From positions 62,001 to 126,000 of the forward strand of contig JAJCXZ010000026.1 in NCBI GenBank assembly GCA_029263175.1: a stretch of 64,000 nucleotides of DNA, given 5' to 3'. The notes beneath the pieces were generated by a model. It was not told the DNA's origin, made no database searches, and was given only the letters and a program-made list of their open reading frames with translations. The DNA comes from Acidimicrobiales bacterium (GTDB taxonomy: Bacteria > Actinomycetota > Acidimicrobiia > Acidimicrobiales > Aldehydirespiratoraceae). Position 1 is the stretch's first letter. Each line of letters begins with the position of its first letter. Below are positions 1 through 8,643 of this stretch, piece by piece. The translations under genes and the position numbers were made by a program.

Positions 1-2
1 CG

Positions 3-2165
3 GGCCACACCGAGTCGAGGATGGATCACTTCCAACACCTGCTCGGAATCTCGAAGGGGTTGGGGCTCGACCTCCACATGGTTTCGCCCGTCGAAATGTC
101 TGCCATGCATCCGTATTGGGAGGACGACGGCACCGTGATCGCCGGGCTTCTCGACCCGTACGAGGGTGACATCGACCCGAGCCAACTCACCCAGGCCTTC
201 GCACGGCGAGCGCGGGCGCTCGGCGCGTCGGTTCGGCGCCACACGCGCGTGGTCGAAATGACGCAGACCGGCGATGGCTGGTGCGTGGGATGCGAGTCTG
301 CCGATGGGCCGTTCGACATCGAGTGCGAGATCGTGATCAATGCCTCAGGGTTCTATGGCGCAGAGATCGGCCGACTCGCCGGAGTGGAGCTGCCGGTGGC
401 CAACTTGGAGCATCAGTACCTCATCACCGAGCCCGTCGACGGACTAGCGGATCAATCGATCTTCCCGCTCGTGCGCGATCCGGAGCTGATGTTCTACCTC
501 CGCCGCGAGCAGGACGCGTTCCTGTTCGGCAACTACGGCCACGCCGGCCGCACCGTCTGGGCGGACCGGCTGCCCGAAACGTTCGACAGTCGATTGTTCC
601 CACCGTCGACCGATGACATCGCCGACACTGCGGAGAAGGCAATGGCTCATGTGCCCGTCCTCGGCGAGGTCGGCATCGCCCGGTTCGTCAACGGCCCGAT
701 CGCGTACGCCCCTGACGCACAGCCATTGTGCGGACCGACGCCAGGGCTTCCCGGCTTCTTCCAGGCAACCGCCTTCCAGATCGGCATCACCCACGCGGCG
801 GCCGCGGGAAAGGCGCTCACGGAGATGATCACCAGCGGCGATACCGAGTGGGACATGTGGGCGTGGGATCCACGCCGGTTCGGCTCCTGGGCCACCAGCA
901 GCTATGCCAACGCCAGGGTCAGCGAGCTGTACGAGCACCAGTACGACGCACCCTTTCCGCACCGGATCTGGGAGTCGGGACGCCCGGTGCAGCACACACC
1001 CCTCGCACCGACGCTCGCCGACAGGGGCGCCAACTTCGGGCAGATCGCCGGCTGGGAACGTGCCTTCTGGTTCTCCAGCGACGTCCGCTACTCCCACGAC
1101 ACGCTCTCCTACCGAGACGAAGCCTGGCACGACGCAGTCGAGGCCGAATGCATCGCCGTGCGCGACCACGTCGGCGTGATGGATCACGGCGGGTTCACGC
1201 GCTACGAGGTGAGCGGCCCCGACGCGGCGGCCTTCCTGGAGCGGATGTTCGTCGGCCGGGTGCCTTCTGTCGGTCGGGTGAAGCTGTCCTACATGCTTCG
1301 AGCGAATGGCGCGGTCTGGAGTGAAGCAACGATCGCCCACATCGACGACGATCGCTTCCTGCTGCTCGGCCCCACCGCGGCACGAGAGCGTGACATCGAC
1401 TGGCTGTGTGCGCACAAGGGCGAGGCAGACGTCTCGATCGAGCACGGCACCACACGCACTTCGACGCTGATGGTGATGGGGCCTTCGTCGCGCGAACTCC
1501 TGGCGAGGGTCAGCCGGGCCGACCTCTCGGTCGAGAGTGCGCCCTGGATGTCGGTCCGCGACATCGAGGTCGCAGGCATCGGATGTACTGCGCTACGTGT
1601 TTCCTTCGTCGGCGAACTCGGCTGGGAGCTCCATGTGGACGACGACGATCTCGTCACGCTCTACGCGGCCCTGCACGAGTCGGGCGCCGATCTGCAGCTG
1701 ACCGACTTCGGCAGCTATGCGCTCAATGCCATGCGGATCGAGAAGGGATATCACGGGTGGGGTTCGGAGTTCGGCGTGGAGTACACACCGTTCGACGCGA
1801 ACATCGGCCGCTTCATCGCCTTCGACAAGCCGGACTTCATCGGTCGGGATGCCGTGCTGGCGATGCGTGATGATGTCCCGACCTGGGCTTACCGGGTCTT
1901 CTCCCTCGACATCACCGGGTTGCCGGGCCACCCAGCAGACCCCGCGCCATCAGCGCCGATCATGCACAACGGCGATGTCGCCGGCTACGTGACGTCGGCA
2001 TCAGCGGGCTTTCGCACCGGGAAGCGGATCGCGCTGGGTTTCGTCGAAGCACGGTTCGCCGCCGACACAGCGGGAATCACGATCGACGTCCTCGGCACCA
2101 CGTGCCCGGCCACCGTCCACACCCGGGGCCTCTACGACCCCGACCACCGCCGCCCCCGGGCCTAG
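3..2165 (+). CDS. FAD-dependent sarcosine/dimethylglycine dehydrogenase-like protein fused to GcvT domains (5' end outside window)
   Basis: The frame is open to base 3 and the N-terminal FAD-binding glycine motif is missing, so the gene starts outside the window; the first in-frame ATG (21) is internal. What is visible (about 720 residues) reads as the rest of a DAO-type flavin fold to about residue 290, an FAO_M-type linker to about 360, a GcvT N-domain at about 370-610 and a GcvT C-domain to the end. This architecture is that of dimethylglycine and sarcosine dehydrogenases, which demethylate N-methylglycines and hand the one-carbon unit to tetrahydrofolate. The exact substrate cannot be told from sequence. 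The gene ends 4 bases inside the convergent exporter gene. Family call is firm, substrate is not. Confidence 0.85.
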   Translation, partial: GHTESRMDHFQHLLGISKGLGLDLHMVSPVEMSAMHPYWEDDGTVIAGLLDPYEGDIDPSQLTQAFARRARALGASVRRHTRVVEMTQTGDGWCVGCESADGPFDIECEIVINASGFYGAEIGRLAGVELPVANLEHQYLITEPVDGLADQSIFPLVRDPELMFYLRREQDAFLFGNYGHAGRTVWADRLPETFDSRLFPPSTDDIADTAEKAMAHVPVLGEVGIARFVNGPIAYAPDAQPLCGPTPGLPGFFQATAFQIGITHAAAAGKALTEMITSGDTEWDMWAWDPRRFGSWATSSYANARVSELYEHQYDAPFPHRIWESGRPVQHTPLAPTLADRGANFGQIAGWERAFWFSSDVRYSHDTLSYRDEAWHDAVEAECIAVRDHVGVMDHGGFTRYEVSGPDAAAFLERMFVGRVPSVGRVKLSYMLRANGAVWSEATIAHIDDDRFLLLGPTAARERDIDWLCAHKGEADVSIEHGTTRTSTLMVMGPSSRELLARVSRADLSVESAPWMSVRDIEVAGIGCTALRVSFVGELGWELHVDDDDLVTLYAALHESGADLQLTDFGSYALNAMRIEKGYHGWGSEFGVEYTPFDANIGRFIAFDKPDFIGRDAVLAMRDDVPTWAYRVFSLDITGLPGHPADPAPSAPIMHNGDVAGYVTSASAGFRTGKRIALGFVEARFAADTAGITIDVLGTTCPATVHTRGLYDPDHRRPRA

Positions 2166-3700
2166 GCAGCCCGAGCAGGTAGGAACCGCAACGCAACCGC
2201 AGAGCCGAGGAGCGCGACGCAGGCGGCCACGGTGCATGCGACCGAGAGCCCCGAGAGAAACGCATCGCTCACCGCTTCGAGATAGGCAGGGGCGGCGTCG
2301 CCGAGCGACGGAGCGACGAACTGGGCCGCGGCCACCGACTCCTCGGTGGCGTGGCGGGCGTCCACGGGTAGCGACGCGATGAGTTCGTTGTCACCCAGAG
2401 CGTTGATGTAGACGCTGCTGAAGACCGAACCGATGATGGCCACGCCGAGGGTGCCGCCGAGTTCACGAGTGGTGTCGTTCACGGCCGAGCCGATGCCCTC
2501 CTTGTCAGCGGGCAGTGATCCCATGATCGACTCGGTGGCCGGGGCGGTGGTCAGGCCGAGGCCCGCGCCGAGGAAGAACATCTGGCCGATGATCTCGTTG
2601 TAGGAGGTCACCGCACTCGCACTCGAGACCCATGCGAACCCGATGGCCATCATGACGAGCCCGAGGCCGACCACACGGGTCGTGCCGAACCGTTCAGCGA
2701 GCTTCGGCGAGACGATCGAGAAGACAGCGATCGAAATCGCCACGGGGATCGTGCGCAGTCCCGCCTCGAGTGGGCCGTAACCCCGGATCAGCTGGAAGTA
2801 CTGCGTGATCAGGAAGATGAAGCCGAAGAGAGCGAAGAAGGCGGCCGTGATCGCTCCGCTGGCGGCCGTGAAGCGTAGGTTCTGGAAGATGCGAACGGGA
2901 AGCATCGGATGCTCGGCTCGGAGTTCCCAGAGCACGAACAAGGTGATGATCGCTGCTGCGGCGACGAAGCCACCGAGCGTGTTGAGCGACGCCCAGCCCC
3001 ACTCAGGGGCCTCGATGATCGTGAACACGAGCGCGCCGATGGCGGCGATCGAAAGCGCAACACCACCCCAGTCCAGCCGTGGCGCCGCCTGGTCCTTCGA
3101 CTCCGGCACGAGGACGACCGCAGCCGTGATTGCAATCGCAGTGACGGGGATGTTGATCAAGAAGACCGATCCCCACCAGAAGGATTCGAGCAACCAACCC
3201 CCGATGATCGGGCCCGCGGCTACGGCGATCCCGCTCGTGGCGCTCCAGATGCCGATCGCAGCCGCACGTTCCTTGGGGTCGGTGAACACCTTGGCGATGA
3301 TGGCGAGCGTGGCCGGGAAGATCATGGCTGCGCCGATTCCCATCATCGCCCGGGCAACGATCAGCGAACCAGCAGTCCCGACCCACGCCGCATAGGCGGA
3401 CGTGGCACCGAAGGCCACCAGGCCCCCGACGAGCATGAGCTTGCGCCCGTATCGATCGCCGAGGCCACCGGCGGCGAGCAAGAGGCCGGTGAAGACGAGC
3501 AGGTAGGAGTCGACGATCCACTGCAGCTCCCGGGTGGATGCCCCCAGTTCGCGGGACAGCGACGGGAGGGCGACGTTGACGATCGTGCCGTCGAGCACCG
3601 TCACGAAGACAGCGAGAGCGGCGACCGCCAGAATCGCCCAGCGGCGAGGATCGGGCGCAACTACGCCGTCGGTTGTTTCTTCTTGGATTGTGAGCACCAT
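2162..3700 (-). CDS. MFS drug exporter, DHA2 (EmrB/QacA) family, 14 TM segments
   Basis: A 512-residue integral membrane protein. About 14 hydrophobic segments follow a short cytoplasmic N-terminus, and the motif VLDGTIVNVALPSL in the first helix is typical of the DHA2 proton antiporters that export drugs or lipophilic cations. Motif A (GDRYGRK) is present after the second helix. An in-frame ATG at 3736 would add 12 residues, but the ATG at 3700 is preferred: a TTGACA/TACAGT promoter lies just upstream and its -10 ends 6 bases before 3700, which predicts a leaderless message. The divergent TetR gene and shared operator suggest repression relieved by the exported compound. Confidence 0.9.
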   Translation of the reverse strand: MVLTIQEETTDGVVAPDPRRWAILAVAALAVFVTVLDGTIVNVALPSLSRELGASTRELQWIVDSYLLVFTGLLLAAGGLGDRYGRKLMLVGGLVAFGATSAYAAWVGTAGSLIVARAMMGIGAAMIFPATLAIIAKVFTDPKERAAAIGIWSATSGIAVAAGPIIGGWLLESFWWGSVFLINIPVTAIAITAAVVLVPESKDQAAPRLDWGGVALSIAAIGALVFTIIEAPEWGWASLNTLGGFVAAAAIITLFVLWELRAEHPMLPVRIFQNLRFTAASGAITAAFFALFGFIFLITQYFQLIRGYGPLEAGLRTIPVAISIAVFSIVSPKLAERFGTTRVVGLGLVMMAIGFAWVSSASAVTSYNEIIGQMFFLGAGLGLTTAPATESIMGSLPADKEGIGSAVNDTTRELGGTLGVAIIGSVFSSVYINALGDNELIASLPVDARHATEESVAAAQFVAPSLGDAAPAYLEAVSDAFLSGLSVACTVAACVALLGSAVALRFLPARAA

Positions 3701-3701
3701 G

Positions 3702-3736
3702 TTGACACTGTAAAGATCTAATCTTGGCAGTGTCAA
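3702..3736. promoter_or_regulatory. Palindromic operator plus exporter promoter between MFS and TetR genes
   Basis: Arms TTGACACTG (3702-3710) and CAGTGTCAA (3728-3736) are perfect inverted repeats, with inner arms AAGAT and ATCTT around the centre, giving a 35-base imperfect palindrome. Read on the minus strand it contains -35 TTGACA (3736-3731), an 18-base spacer and -10 TACAGT (3712-3707) for the exporter gene. A repressor bound here would cover the whole promoter, as expected for a TetR operator; binding by the neighbouring TetR protein is inferred. Confidence 0.7.
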
Positions 3737-3780
3737 GATAGAGTGGCCGATGTCACCCTCGTTCGATCGGAGTGCACCAC

Positions 3781-4407
3781 ATGACTCACGAACAACCCTC
3801 TGACCAGCATCGCTACCACCACGGCGATCTCGAGAACACGCTGCGAAGTGTTGCGGCTGATCTGATCGCCGAACGCGGCGTGGCGGGCTTCTCGCTGCGT
3901 GAAGTCGCCCGTCGAGCCGGCGTCTCCCACGCAGCCCCCGGACACCATTTCGGCGACGCGTCCGGGCTGCTCACGGCCGTAGCGATCGAGGCCTTCACCC
4001 ACTTGCGCGAGGCAACGTCGGCCGCGATCGAAGGTGTCGACGACCCAAGCGACCGACTCGCAATGCTTGCGCGCGCCTACGTCGAGGTGGCCACGACCAA
4101 TCCCGGGCACTGTGCCGTGGCGTTCCGCCACGACCTGCTCAACAACGACGATCCCGCCCTTCTCGCCGCCGGCGATCAGGCCTTCGCGGTTCTCTCCGAC
4201 GTGGTGCAACACGTGGCCGACACGGTGAACCCGGATCTCGATGTCATCAACACCAGCCGCCTCTGCTGGTCATCGATGCAGGGGCTCATCGAACTTCACC
4301 CCAGCATGACCGTGGTGTCGAAACACCGTGGCGAGGCTGCTCCACCACCCATCGGCGACCTGGCCGAAATCATGGCCCGCCAGGCGTACGCCGGCTTCGA
4401 GCCGTAG
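3781..4407 (+). CDS. TetR/AcrR-family transcriptional repressor
   Basis: A 208-residue regulator. The N-terminal helix-turn-helix is clear (GFSLREVARRAGVSHAAPGHHF, split over helices 2-4), followed by a helical ligand-binding domain of the WHG type found in many actinobacterial TetR proteins. The ATG at 3781 is preferred over the GTG at 3772 because GGAG lies 8 bases before it. It is divergent from the exporter gene with a palindromic operator between them, so it most likely represses the exporter and perhaps itself. The inducer is unknown. Confidence 0.88.
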   Translation: MTHEQPSDQHRYHHGDLENTLRSVAADLIAERGVAGFSLREVARRAGVSHAAPGHHFGDASGLLTAVAIEAFTHLREATSAAIEGVDDPSDRLAMLARAYVEVATTNPGHCAVAFRHDLLNNDDPALLAAGDQAFAVLSDVVQHVADTVNPDLDVINTSRLCWSSMQGLIELHPSMTVVSKHRGEAAPPPIGDLAEIMARQAYAGFEP

Positions 4408-4410
4408 AAG

Positions 4411-4445
4411 CAGTTGCAACGTTTGCTCCGAGGTGAGCTGCAACT
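4411..4445. repeat. Hairpin repeat, copy 1 (between convergent tetR and ychF ends)
   Basis: Arms AGTTGCA (4412-4418) and TGCAACT (4439-4445) enclose the 14-base sequence TTTGCTCCGAGGTG (4422-4435). The same 14 bases form the loop of a second hairpin at 7581-7620. It starts 3 bases after the tetR stop and its last base is the first base of the ychF stop codon. It could act as a two-way terminator, but there is no T-tract. Confidence 0.6.
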
Positions 4446-5518
4446 CAGACGTTGAAGCGGAACTCCATCACGTCGCCGTCCTGGGCGGTGTAGTCCTTGC
4501 CTTCGGAACGGACCTTGCCGACGTCGCGGGCTGCGGACCAGGAACCTGCCTCGAGAAGCTCGTCCCACTGGATCGTCTCGGCTCGGATGAAGCCGCGCTG
4601 GAAGTCGGTATGGATGACGCCCGCACATTCAGGAGCACTGGAGCCGGCACGAAACGTCCAGGCTCGGCTCTCCTTCTCACCGGTGGTCAAGAACGTGCGC
4701 AGCCCCAGCATGTGGTATGCGCTCTTCAGGAAACGCGGAACGGCGCCGTCGCCCAGGCCGAGCGCCTCGAGCATCTCGACCCGCTCATCCTCTTCCATGA
4801 GTGCTGCCTCCGCCTCGAGCTGTACTGACAGCACCACGACCTCAGCGCCATCGAGCTCGTCACGGACAGGCGCCGCGATCTCATCTTCCTGTCCGATCTG
4901 GTCTTCGCCGATGTTGAGCACAGCCATGACCGGCTTGTTGGTGAGGAAGAAATACTCCTTCAGATCGGCGCGATCGTCGGCGCGAAGGTTTGCCCGGTAG
5001 AGCGGTGTGCCTTCACTGAGGTGATCGACGCAAGTTTGCAGGAGCGCGGCCATGGGCTTGAGGGCCGGATCGCCCTTCATCGATCGCTGGGTCTTGTCGA
5101 GCGCCTTCTCGGCGGCGGCGAGATCCGCCAACGCCAGCTCGATCTCCACAACGCGCAAGTGTTCCAGAGGATCGCACGGGCCGGGCACGTCGTCGTCGGG
5201 GACCGCCCGAAGCACGAAGACGATGGCGTCGACCTCACGAATATGGGACAGGAACGCATTGCCGAGGCCTTCGCCCTGGCTCGCTCCCTCGACAAGACCG
5301 CCGATGTCGGTGAATTGCACGGCAGCATGCACGACGTTCTTGCTCTCGCTCATGACGGCGAGTTGATCGAGCCGATGGTCAGGGACCTTGGCCACACCGA
5401 CATTCGGGTCCGTGGTTGCGAAGGCGTAGGGCGCCGCGTGCGCACCGCCGCCGGCCAGTGCGTTGTAGAGAGAACTCTTGCCGGCATTGGGGAGGCCGAC
5501 GAACCCGAAACGTTCCAT
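4445..5518 (-). CDS. ychF: Redox/ribosome-associated ATPase YchF (OLA1 family)
   Basis: A 357-residue Obg-family P-loop protein of typical length. The order is the G1 motif GLPNAGKSSLYNAL near the N-terminus, a G3-type motif (FTDIGGLVEGAS), a helical coiled-coil insertion, and a C-terminal TGS domain ending in DYTAQDGDVMEFRFNV, a YchF hallmark. Family members bind ATP better than GTP and associate with ribosomes, with roles in stress response. The start at 5518 gives the conserved MERFGFVGLPN; the long upstream in-frame extension is rejected. A TAGCCT hexamer (5534-5529) lies 10 bases before the start. Confidence 0.96.
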   Translation of the reverse strand: MERFGFVGLPNAGKSSLYNALAGGGAHAAPYAFATTDPNVGVAKVPDHRLDQLAVMSESKNVVHAAVQFTDIGGLVEGASQGEGLGNAFLSHIREVDAIVFVLRAVPDDDVPGPCDPLEHLRVVEIELALADLAAAEKALDKTQRSMKGDPALKPMAALLQTCVDHLSEGTPLYRANLRADDRADLKEYFFLTNKPVMAVLNIGEDQIGQEDEIAAPVRDELDGAEVVVLSVQLEAEAALMEEDERVEMLEALGLGDGAVPRFLKSAYHMLGLRTFLTTGEKESRAWTFRAGSSAPECAGVIHTDFQRGFIRAETIQWDELLEAGSWSAARDVGKVRSEGKDYTAQDGDVMEFRFNV

Positions 5519-5528
5519 AACCCGGTCG

Positions 5529-5534
5529 AGGCTA
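5529..5534 (-). promoter_or_regulatory. -10 hexamer of ychF
   Basis: TAGCCT on the minus strand, 10 bases before the ychF ATG, predicting a leader of only about 3-4 bases. Confidence 0.45.
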
Positions 5535-5550
5535 TCGACCGACCTCGGAC

Positions 5551-5556
5551 TACCGT
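5551..5556 (+). promoter_or_regulatory. -10 hexamer of the 5563 gene, leaderless
   Basis: TACCGT with a 6-base gap to the GTG at 5563. It sits back to back with the ychF promoter in a 44-base divergent gap. Confidence 0.5.
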
Positions 5557-5562
5557 TGAGGC

Positions 5563-5910
5563 GTGACCGAAGCGATAAAGACGCAAGGGGCCGACTCCTC
5601 CGAAGCAGTGAGCGAACTGGTCGGAGCGGAGCGAGCGTTCTCGAAGTCTCTCGCCGTATCCGCGATTCGCTGCACATTCACCTACGTCTTGATTCCGTTC
5701 GTGTTCCCGCTCGTGGGTTGGGGTGCTGGCGTCGGCCCGTGGATCGGTCTGCCGATCGGAATCGCGGCGATCATCGCCAACGTTGTGAGCATTCGCCGGT
5801 TCCACCGAAGCGACCACAAGTGGAAGTGGCACATGACTGCGATCAACGTCGCCATCATCGGCTTGCTCGTCATCCTCGTCGCCATCGACTCCGCCGAACT
5901 CCTGGGATAG
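5563..5910 (+). CDS. Small integral membrane protein of unknown function
   Basis: 115 residues beginning at a GTG. A charged N-terminal 25 residues is followed by three predicted membrane segments at about 32-52, 58-75 and 93-110. The loop between the second and third is rich in histidine, lysine and arginine (RRFHRSDHKWKWH). I do not recognise a family. Coding status is supported by the spacing from the -10 hexamer and by strong G/C bias at wobble positions. It is followed 28 bases later by the DUF885 gene. Confidence 0.7.
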   Translation: MTEAIKTQGADSSEAVSELVGAERAFSKSLAVSAIRCTFTYVLIPFVFPLVGWGAGVGPWIGLPIGIAAIIANVVSIRRFHRSDHKWKWHMTAINVAIIGLLVILVAIDSAELLG

Positions 5911-5926
5911 CGCCCTCGCCGCTGAG

Positions 5927-5932
5927 TAGATT
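5927..5932 (+). promoter_or_regulatory. -10 hexamer of the DUF885 gene, leaderless
   Basis: TAGATT with a 6-base gap to the GTG at 5939, so transcription should begin at or next to the start codon. Confidence 0.55.
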
Positions 5933-5938
5933 CTCGGC

Positions 5939-7585
5939 GTGACGAACATCTTTGACGTAAGCGACACGGCGGTCGATCGGTTCGCGGCGCACGACCCGCT
6001 TCTCGCCTCCGAGGTCGGTTTGGCGGGTCAGGATCATCGCTGGCCCGACCTCTCCCCCGATGGCGCCGAGGCCGGCCGCGAGCTCGCGGCTGCCATCAAG
6101 GCGGAGGCCCTTGCGTGCTCGACCGACGACGCCGGCGCCGTCCTGGCGCAGCGGGTGTTGGTGGACGACTGCAACTCGATGATCGAGTCGTTCGACGCGA
6201 ACGAACATCTTCGCGACCTGAACAACATCGTCTCGCCCCATCAGAGCATCCGCCATGCCTTCGACGTGATGGCCACCGACACGGCCGAGGACTGGGACCG
6301 GATCGCCACTCGCCTGGAGACAATCCACGAGCCGGTCGCGGGCTACCGAGCGTCGCTCGACCTCGGACTCCGCCAAGGCCTGGGGGCAGCGCGTCGCCAG
6401 GTCGAGGCCGCCATCGCGCAGGGCAAAACCGCTGCCGGCGACAACTCCTCGTTCGCGCATTTCGCCGAGGCGGACGTCGACACGGAACTGGCCGAACGGC
6501 TCCGTGACGGAATCGAGCATGCTCGCCAGGTTTTCGGCGATTTCACCGAGTACCTCCAGTCCGCTTACCTCCCCGCGGCAAGCACGGTCGATGCCGTCGG
6601 ACCCGAGCGCCACGCCCGGCTTTGTCGCCGATGGCTCGGCACCGATCTCGACCTCGTCGAAACCTATGAGTGGGGATGGAGCGAAGTCGAGCGCCTCTGG
6701 ACTGATCTCCAACAGGCCTGCCGTGAGGTCATCGCCGGGGCCCAGCCGCTCGAGGTGATGGGTCAGCTCCAGACCGATCCTGCGTATGCCGCGAACTCTC
6801 TCGAGGAGTTCCTCGAGCTGATGATCGCTCAGCAGGAGTCGACCAGAGCCGCCGTCGTCGGCACTCACTTCGACATCCCGCTTGACCTCCAGCCCGTCGA
6901 TGTGAAGATCGAGCCGGCCGGTGGAGCATCCGCCCCGCACTATGTCCCGGCCAGTGAAGACCTGAGCCGCAACGGTTGCGTTTGGTATCCGGTGGCGGGG
7001 AAGTCGTTCTTTCCTCTCTTCGGCGAGATCACGACGGCAAACCACGAGGGGTACCCGGGGCATCATCTCCAGTTCGCGGCCCAGCTGGCCCAAGGCGAGA
7101 ACCTCTCTCGGTACCAGAGGCTGGTCTCGTGGAATCCCGGCTCGGGTGAAGGTTGGGCGCTGTATGCCGAGCAACTGATGGACGAGCTCGGTCTTCTCGA
7201 ACGCCCAGAGCACCGCGTGGGCCTCCTGGCGAGCCAGATGTTCCGTGCCTGCCGAGTCGCCATCGATATCGGGATCCATCATGGTCTCTCGATCCCGGCC
7301 AGCGCCACGTTTCATCCCGGCGCGGCGTGGACCGCTGACCTTGCCGTCGAGCTGCTCACAACAAGGGCGATGTCACCGCTCGCTGACGCTACCGACGAGG
7401 TCGTGCGCTACTGCGGGTGGCCCGGCCAAGCCATCACCTACAAGGTCGGAGAGCAGGCCATCCTCGACCTGCGCGAGGAAGCCAAGGCTCAGCCCGGTTT
7501 CAATCTCAAGGCCTTCCACTCAAAGGTGCTCGCTCCTGGAGCGGTCGGCCTCGATGCCCTCCGCGAGCAGGTCCGAGCTCGCTAG
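5939..7585 (+). CDS. DUF885 family protein (putative zinc metallopeptidase-like)
   Basis: 548 residues, normal for DUF885, a mostly helical family with a gluzincin-like HExxH-derived signature. The hallmark is visible as HEGYPGHH at residues 369-376, with an ELG/EGWALY stretch downstream (GEGWALYAEQLMDELG) that would supply further ligands. No signal peptide is seen, so the protein is probably cytoplasmic. Peptidase activity is inferred from the motif. A 13-base-pair hairpin repeat overlaps its stop codon and may end the transcript. Confidence 0.85.
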   Translation: MTNIFDVSDTAVDRFAAHDPLLASEVGLAGQDHRWPDLSPDGAEAGRELAAAIKAEALACSTDDAGAVLAQRVLVDDCNSMIESFDANEHLRDLNNIVSPHQSIRHAFDVMATDTAEDWDRIATRLETIHEPVAGYRASLDLGLRQGLGAARRQVEAAIAQGKTAAGDNSSFAHFAEADVDTELAERLRDGIEHARQVFGDFTEYLQSAYLPAASTVDAVGPERHARLCRRWLGTDLDLVETYEWGWSEVERLWTDLQQACREVIAGAQPLEVMGQLQTDPAYAANSLEEFLELMIAQQESTRAAVVGTHFDIPLDLQPVDVKIEPAGGASAPHYVPASEDLSRNGCVWYPVAGKSFFPLFGEITTANHEGYPGHHLQFAAQLAQGENLSRYQRLVSWNPGSGEGWALYAEQLMDELGLLERPEHRVGLLASQMFRACRVAIDIGIHHGLSIPASATFHPGAAWTADLAVELLTTRAMSPLADATDEVVRYCGWPGQAITYKVGEQAILDLREEAKAQPGFNLKAFHSKVLAPGAVGLDALREQVRAR

Positions 7586-7620
7586 TTGCAGCATTTGCTC
7601 CGAGGTGTGCTGCAACTAGC
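7581..7620. repeat. Hairpin repeat, copy 2
   Basis: Perfect 13-base arms GCTAGTTGCAGCA (7581-7593) and TGCTGCAACTAGC (7608-7620) around the loop TTTGCTCCGAGGTG (7594-7607), identical to the loop of copy 1 at 4422-4435. It overlaps the stop codon of the DUF885 gene, and its right arm supplies the first bases of the next gene's -10 hexamer. Confidence 0.7.
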
Positions 7621-7622
7621 CT
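7617..7622 (+). promoter_or_regulatory. -10 hexamer of the PHP gene, leaderless
   Basis: TAGCCT with a 7-base gap to the ATG at 7630. Four of its six bases belong to the right arm of the hairpin repeat. Confidence 0.5.
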
Positions 7623-7629
7623 CCATGAG

Positions 7630-8643
7630 ATGGAGCCTGTCGCCGCGCTGGAACGAGCCGTGTACTACCTGGACCGCGAGCTGGCGCCAGGGCAGAAGGT
7701 GCGGGCGTTCCAGCGAGCGGTTGATGTACTCAGCGAACTCGACGCCGATGAGATCGCAGCCCGCGCGGCGGCGGGCACGCTCACAGAACTCGACGGAATC
7801 GGGAAGTCGACGGCAGAGGTCATCGTCGACGCGATCGATGGCAACGAAGACGGCTATCTCGCGCGGCTCGACGAACGCAGCCGCCTACCGCTCGGGGTCG
7901 GCGCGGACGTCCTCGCCCAGATCAAAGGGGACTGCCACGCCCACACCACCTGGTCAGACGGTGGCGCCCCCCTGCGCGGCATGGTCGAGACAGCCATCGA
8001 GATCGGACACGAGTGGATGGTCATCACCGACCACTCGGCCCGTCTCACCATCGCCCACGGTCTCAACGAGCAACGCCTCGCCAACCAGCTGAGCGAGATC
8101 GCCGACCTGAATGTCGAGTACGCACCTTTCCGCATCCTCACCGGCATGGAAGTCGACATCTTCGAGGACGGCACCCTCGACCTCGCCGACGAAATGCTGG
8201 CCGAGCTCGACGTCGTTGTGGCAAGCGTTCACTCCAAACTCAAGCTGCCCCGCGACGAGATGACCAAGCGCATGGTGATGGCCGTCGCCAGCCCCCACGC
8301 CGACATCCTCGGGCACTGCACCAATCGCAAGCTGGTCGGCCGCGGCCGACCGCCAAGCGAGTTCGACCCTGAGATCGTGTTCGCGGCGTGCTCCCAGTTC
8401 GACACAGCCGTCGAAATCAACTGCCGGCCGGAACGCCAGGACCCACCTGAAGATCTTCTCGAGATCGCCCTCGAATGGGAGTGCAAGGTCGCCATCAACA
8501 CCGATGCCCACGCCCTCGGTCAGCTCGAGTGGCAGGCCTTCGGGGCCGACAAGGCTGTGCGGTGCGGTGTCCCCGTCGAGGACATTGTCAATACCTGGTC
8601 AGCCGACGACGTGGTCGCCTGGACAGGGGCACACGCCGGGTGA
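7630..8643 (+). CDS. PHP-domain phosphoesterase with N-terminal HhH region (PolX C-terminal-like, no polymerase core)
   Basis: 337 residues. Residues 1-75 resemble the 8-kDa helix-hairpin-helix region of PolX polymerases (LTELDGIGKSTAEVI at 51-65). A PHP domain follows from residue 98, with metal ligands in GDCHAHTTWSDG (H103, H105), VITDHS, GMEVDIFEDG, ASVHS and a terminal NTDAHALGQL. The nucleotidyltransferase palm of PolX is absent. Such stand-alone proteins may be nucleases or phosphoesterases; activity is inferred. The start at 7630 is set by the promoter spacing and gives the conserved HhH start. Its stop overlaps the start of a small membrane-protein gene (GTGA). Confidence 0.85.
   Translation: MEPVAALERAVYYLDRELAPGQKVRAFQRAVDVLSELDADEIAARAAAGTLTELDGIGKSTAEVIVDAIDGNEDGYLARLDERSRLPLGVGADVLAQIKGDCHAHTTWSDGGAPLRGMVETAIEIGHEWMVITDHSARLTIAHGLNEQRLANQLSEIADLNVEYAPFRILTGMEVDIFEDGTLDLADEMLAELDVVVASVHSKLKLPRDEMTKRMVMAVASPHADILGHCTNRKLVGRGRPPSEFDPEIVFAACSQFDTAVEINCRPERQDPPEDLLEIALEWECKVAINTDAHALGQLEWQAFGADKAVRCGVPVEDIVNTWSADDVVAWTGAHAG

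Noticed and set aside
5870-7315. 481-codon open frame on the minus strand
   Set aside because: Antisense to the DUF885 gene, which has a family motif and promoter; no recognisable protein features.
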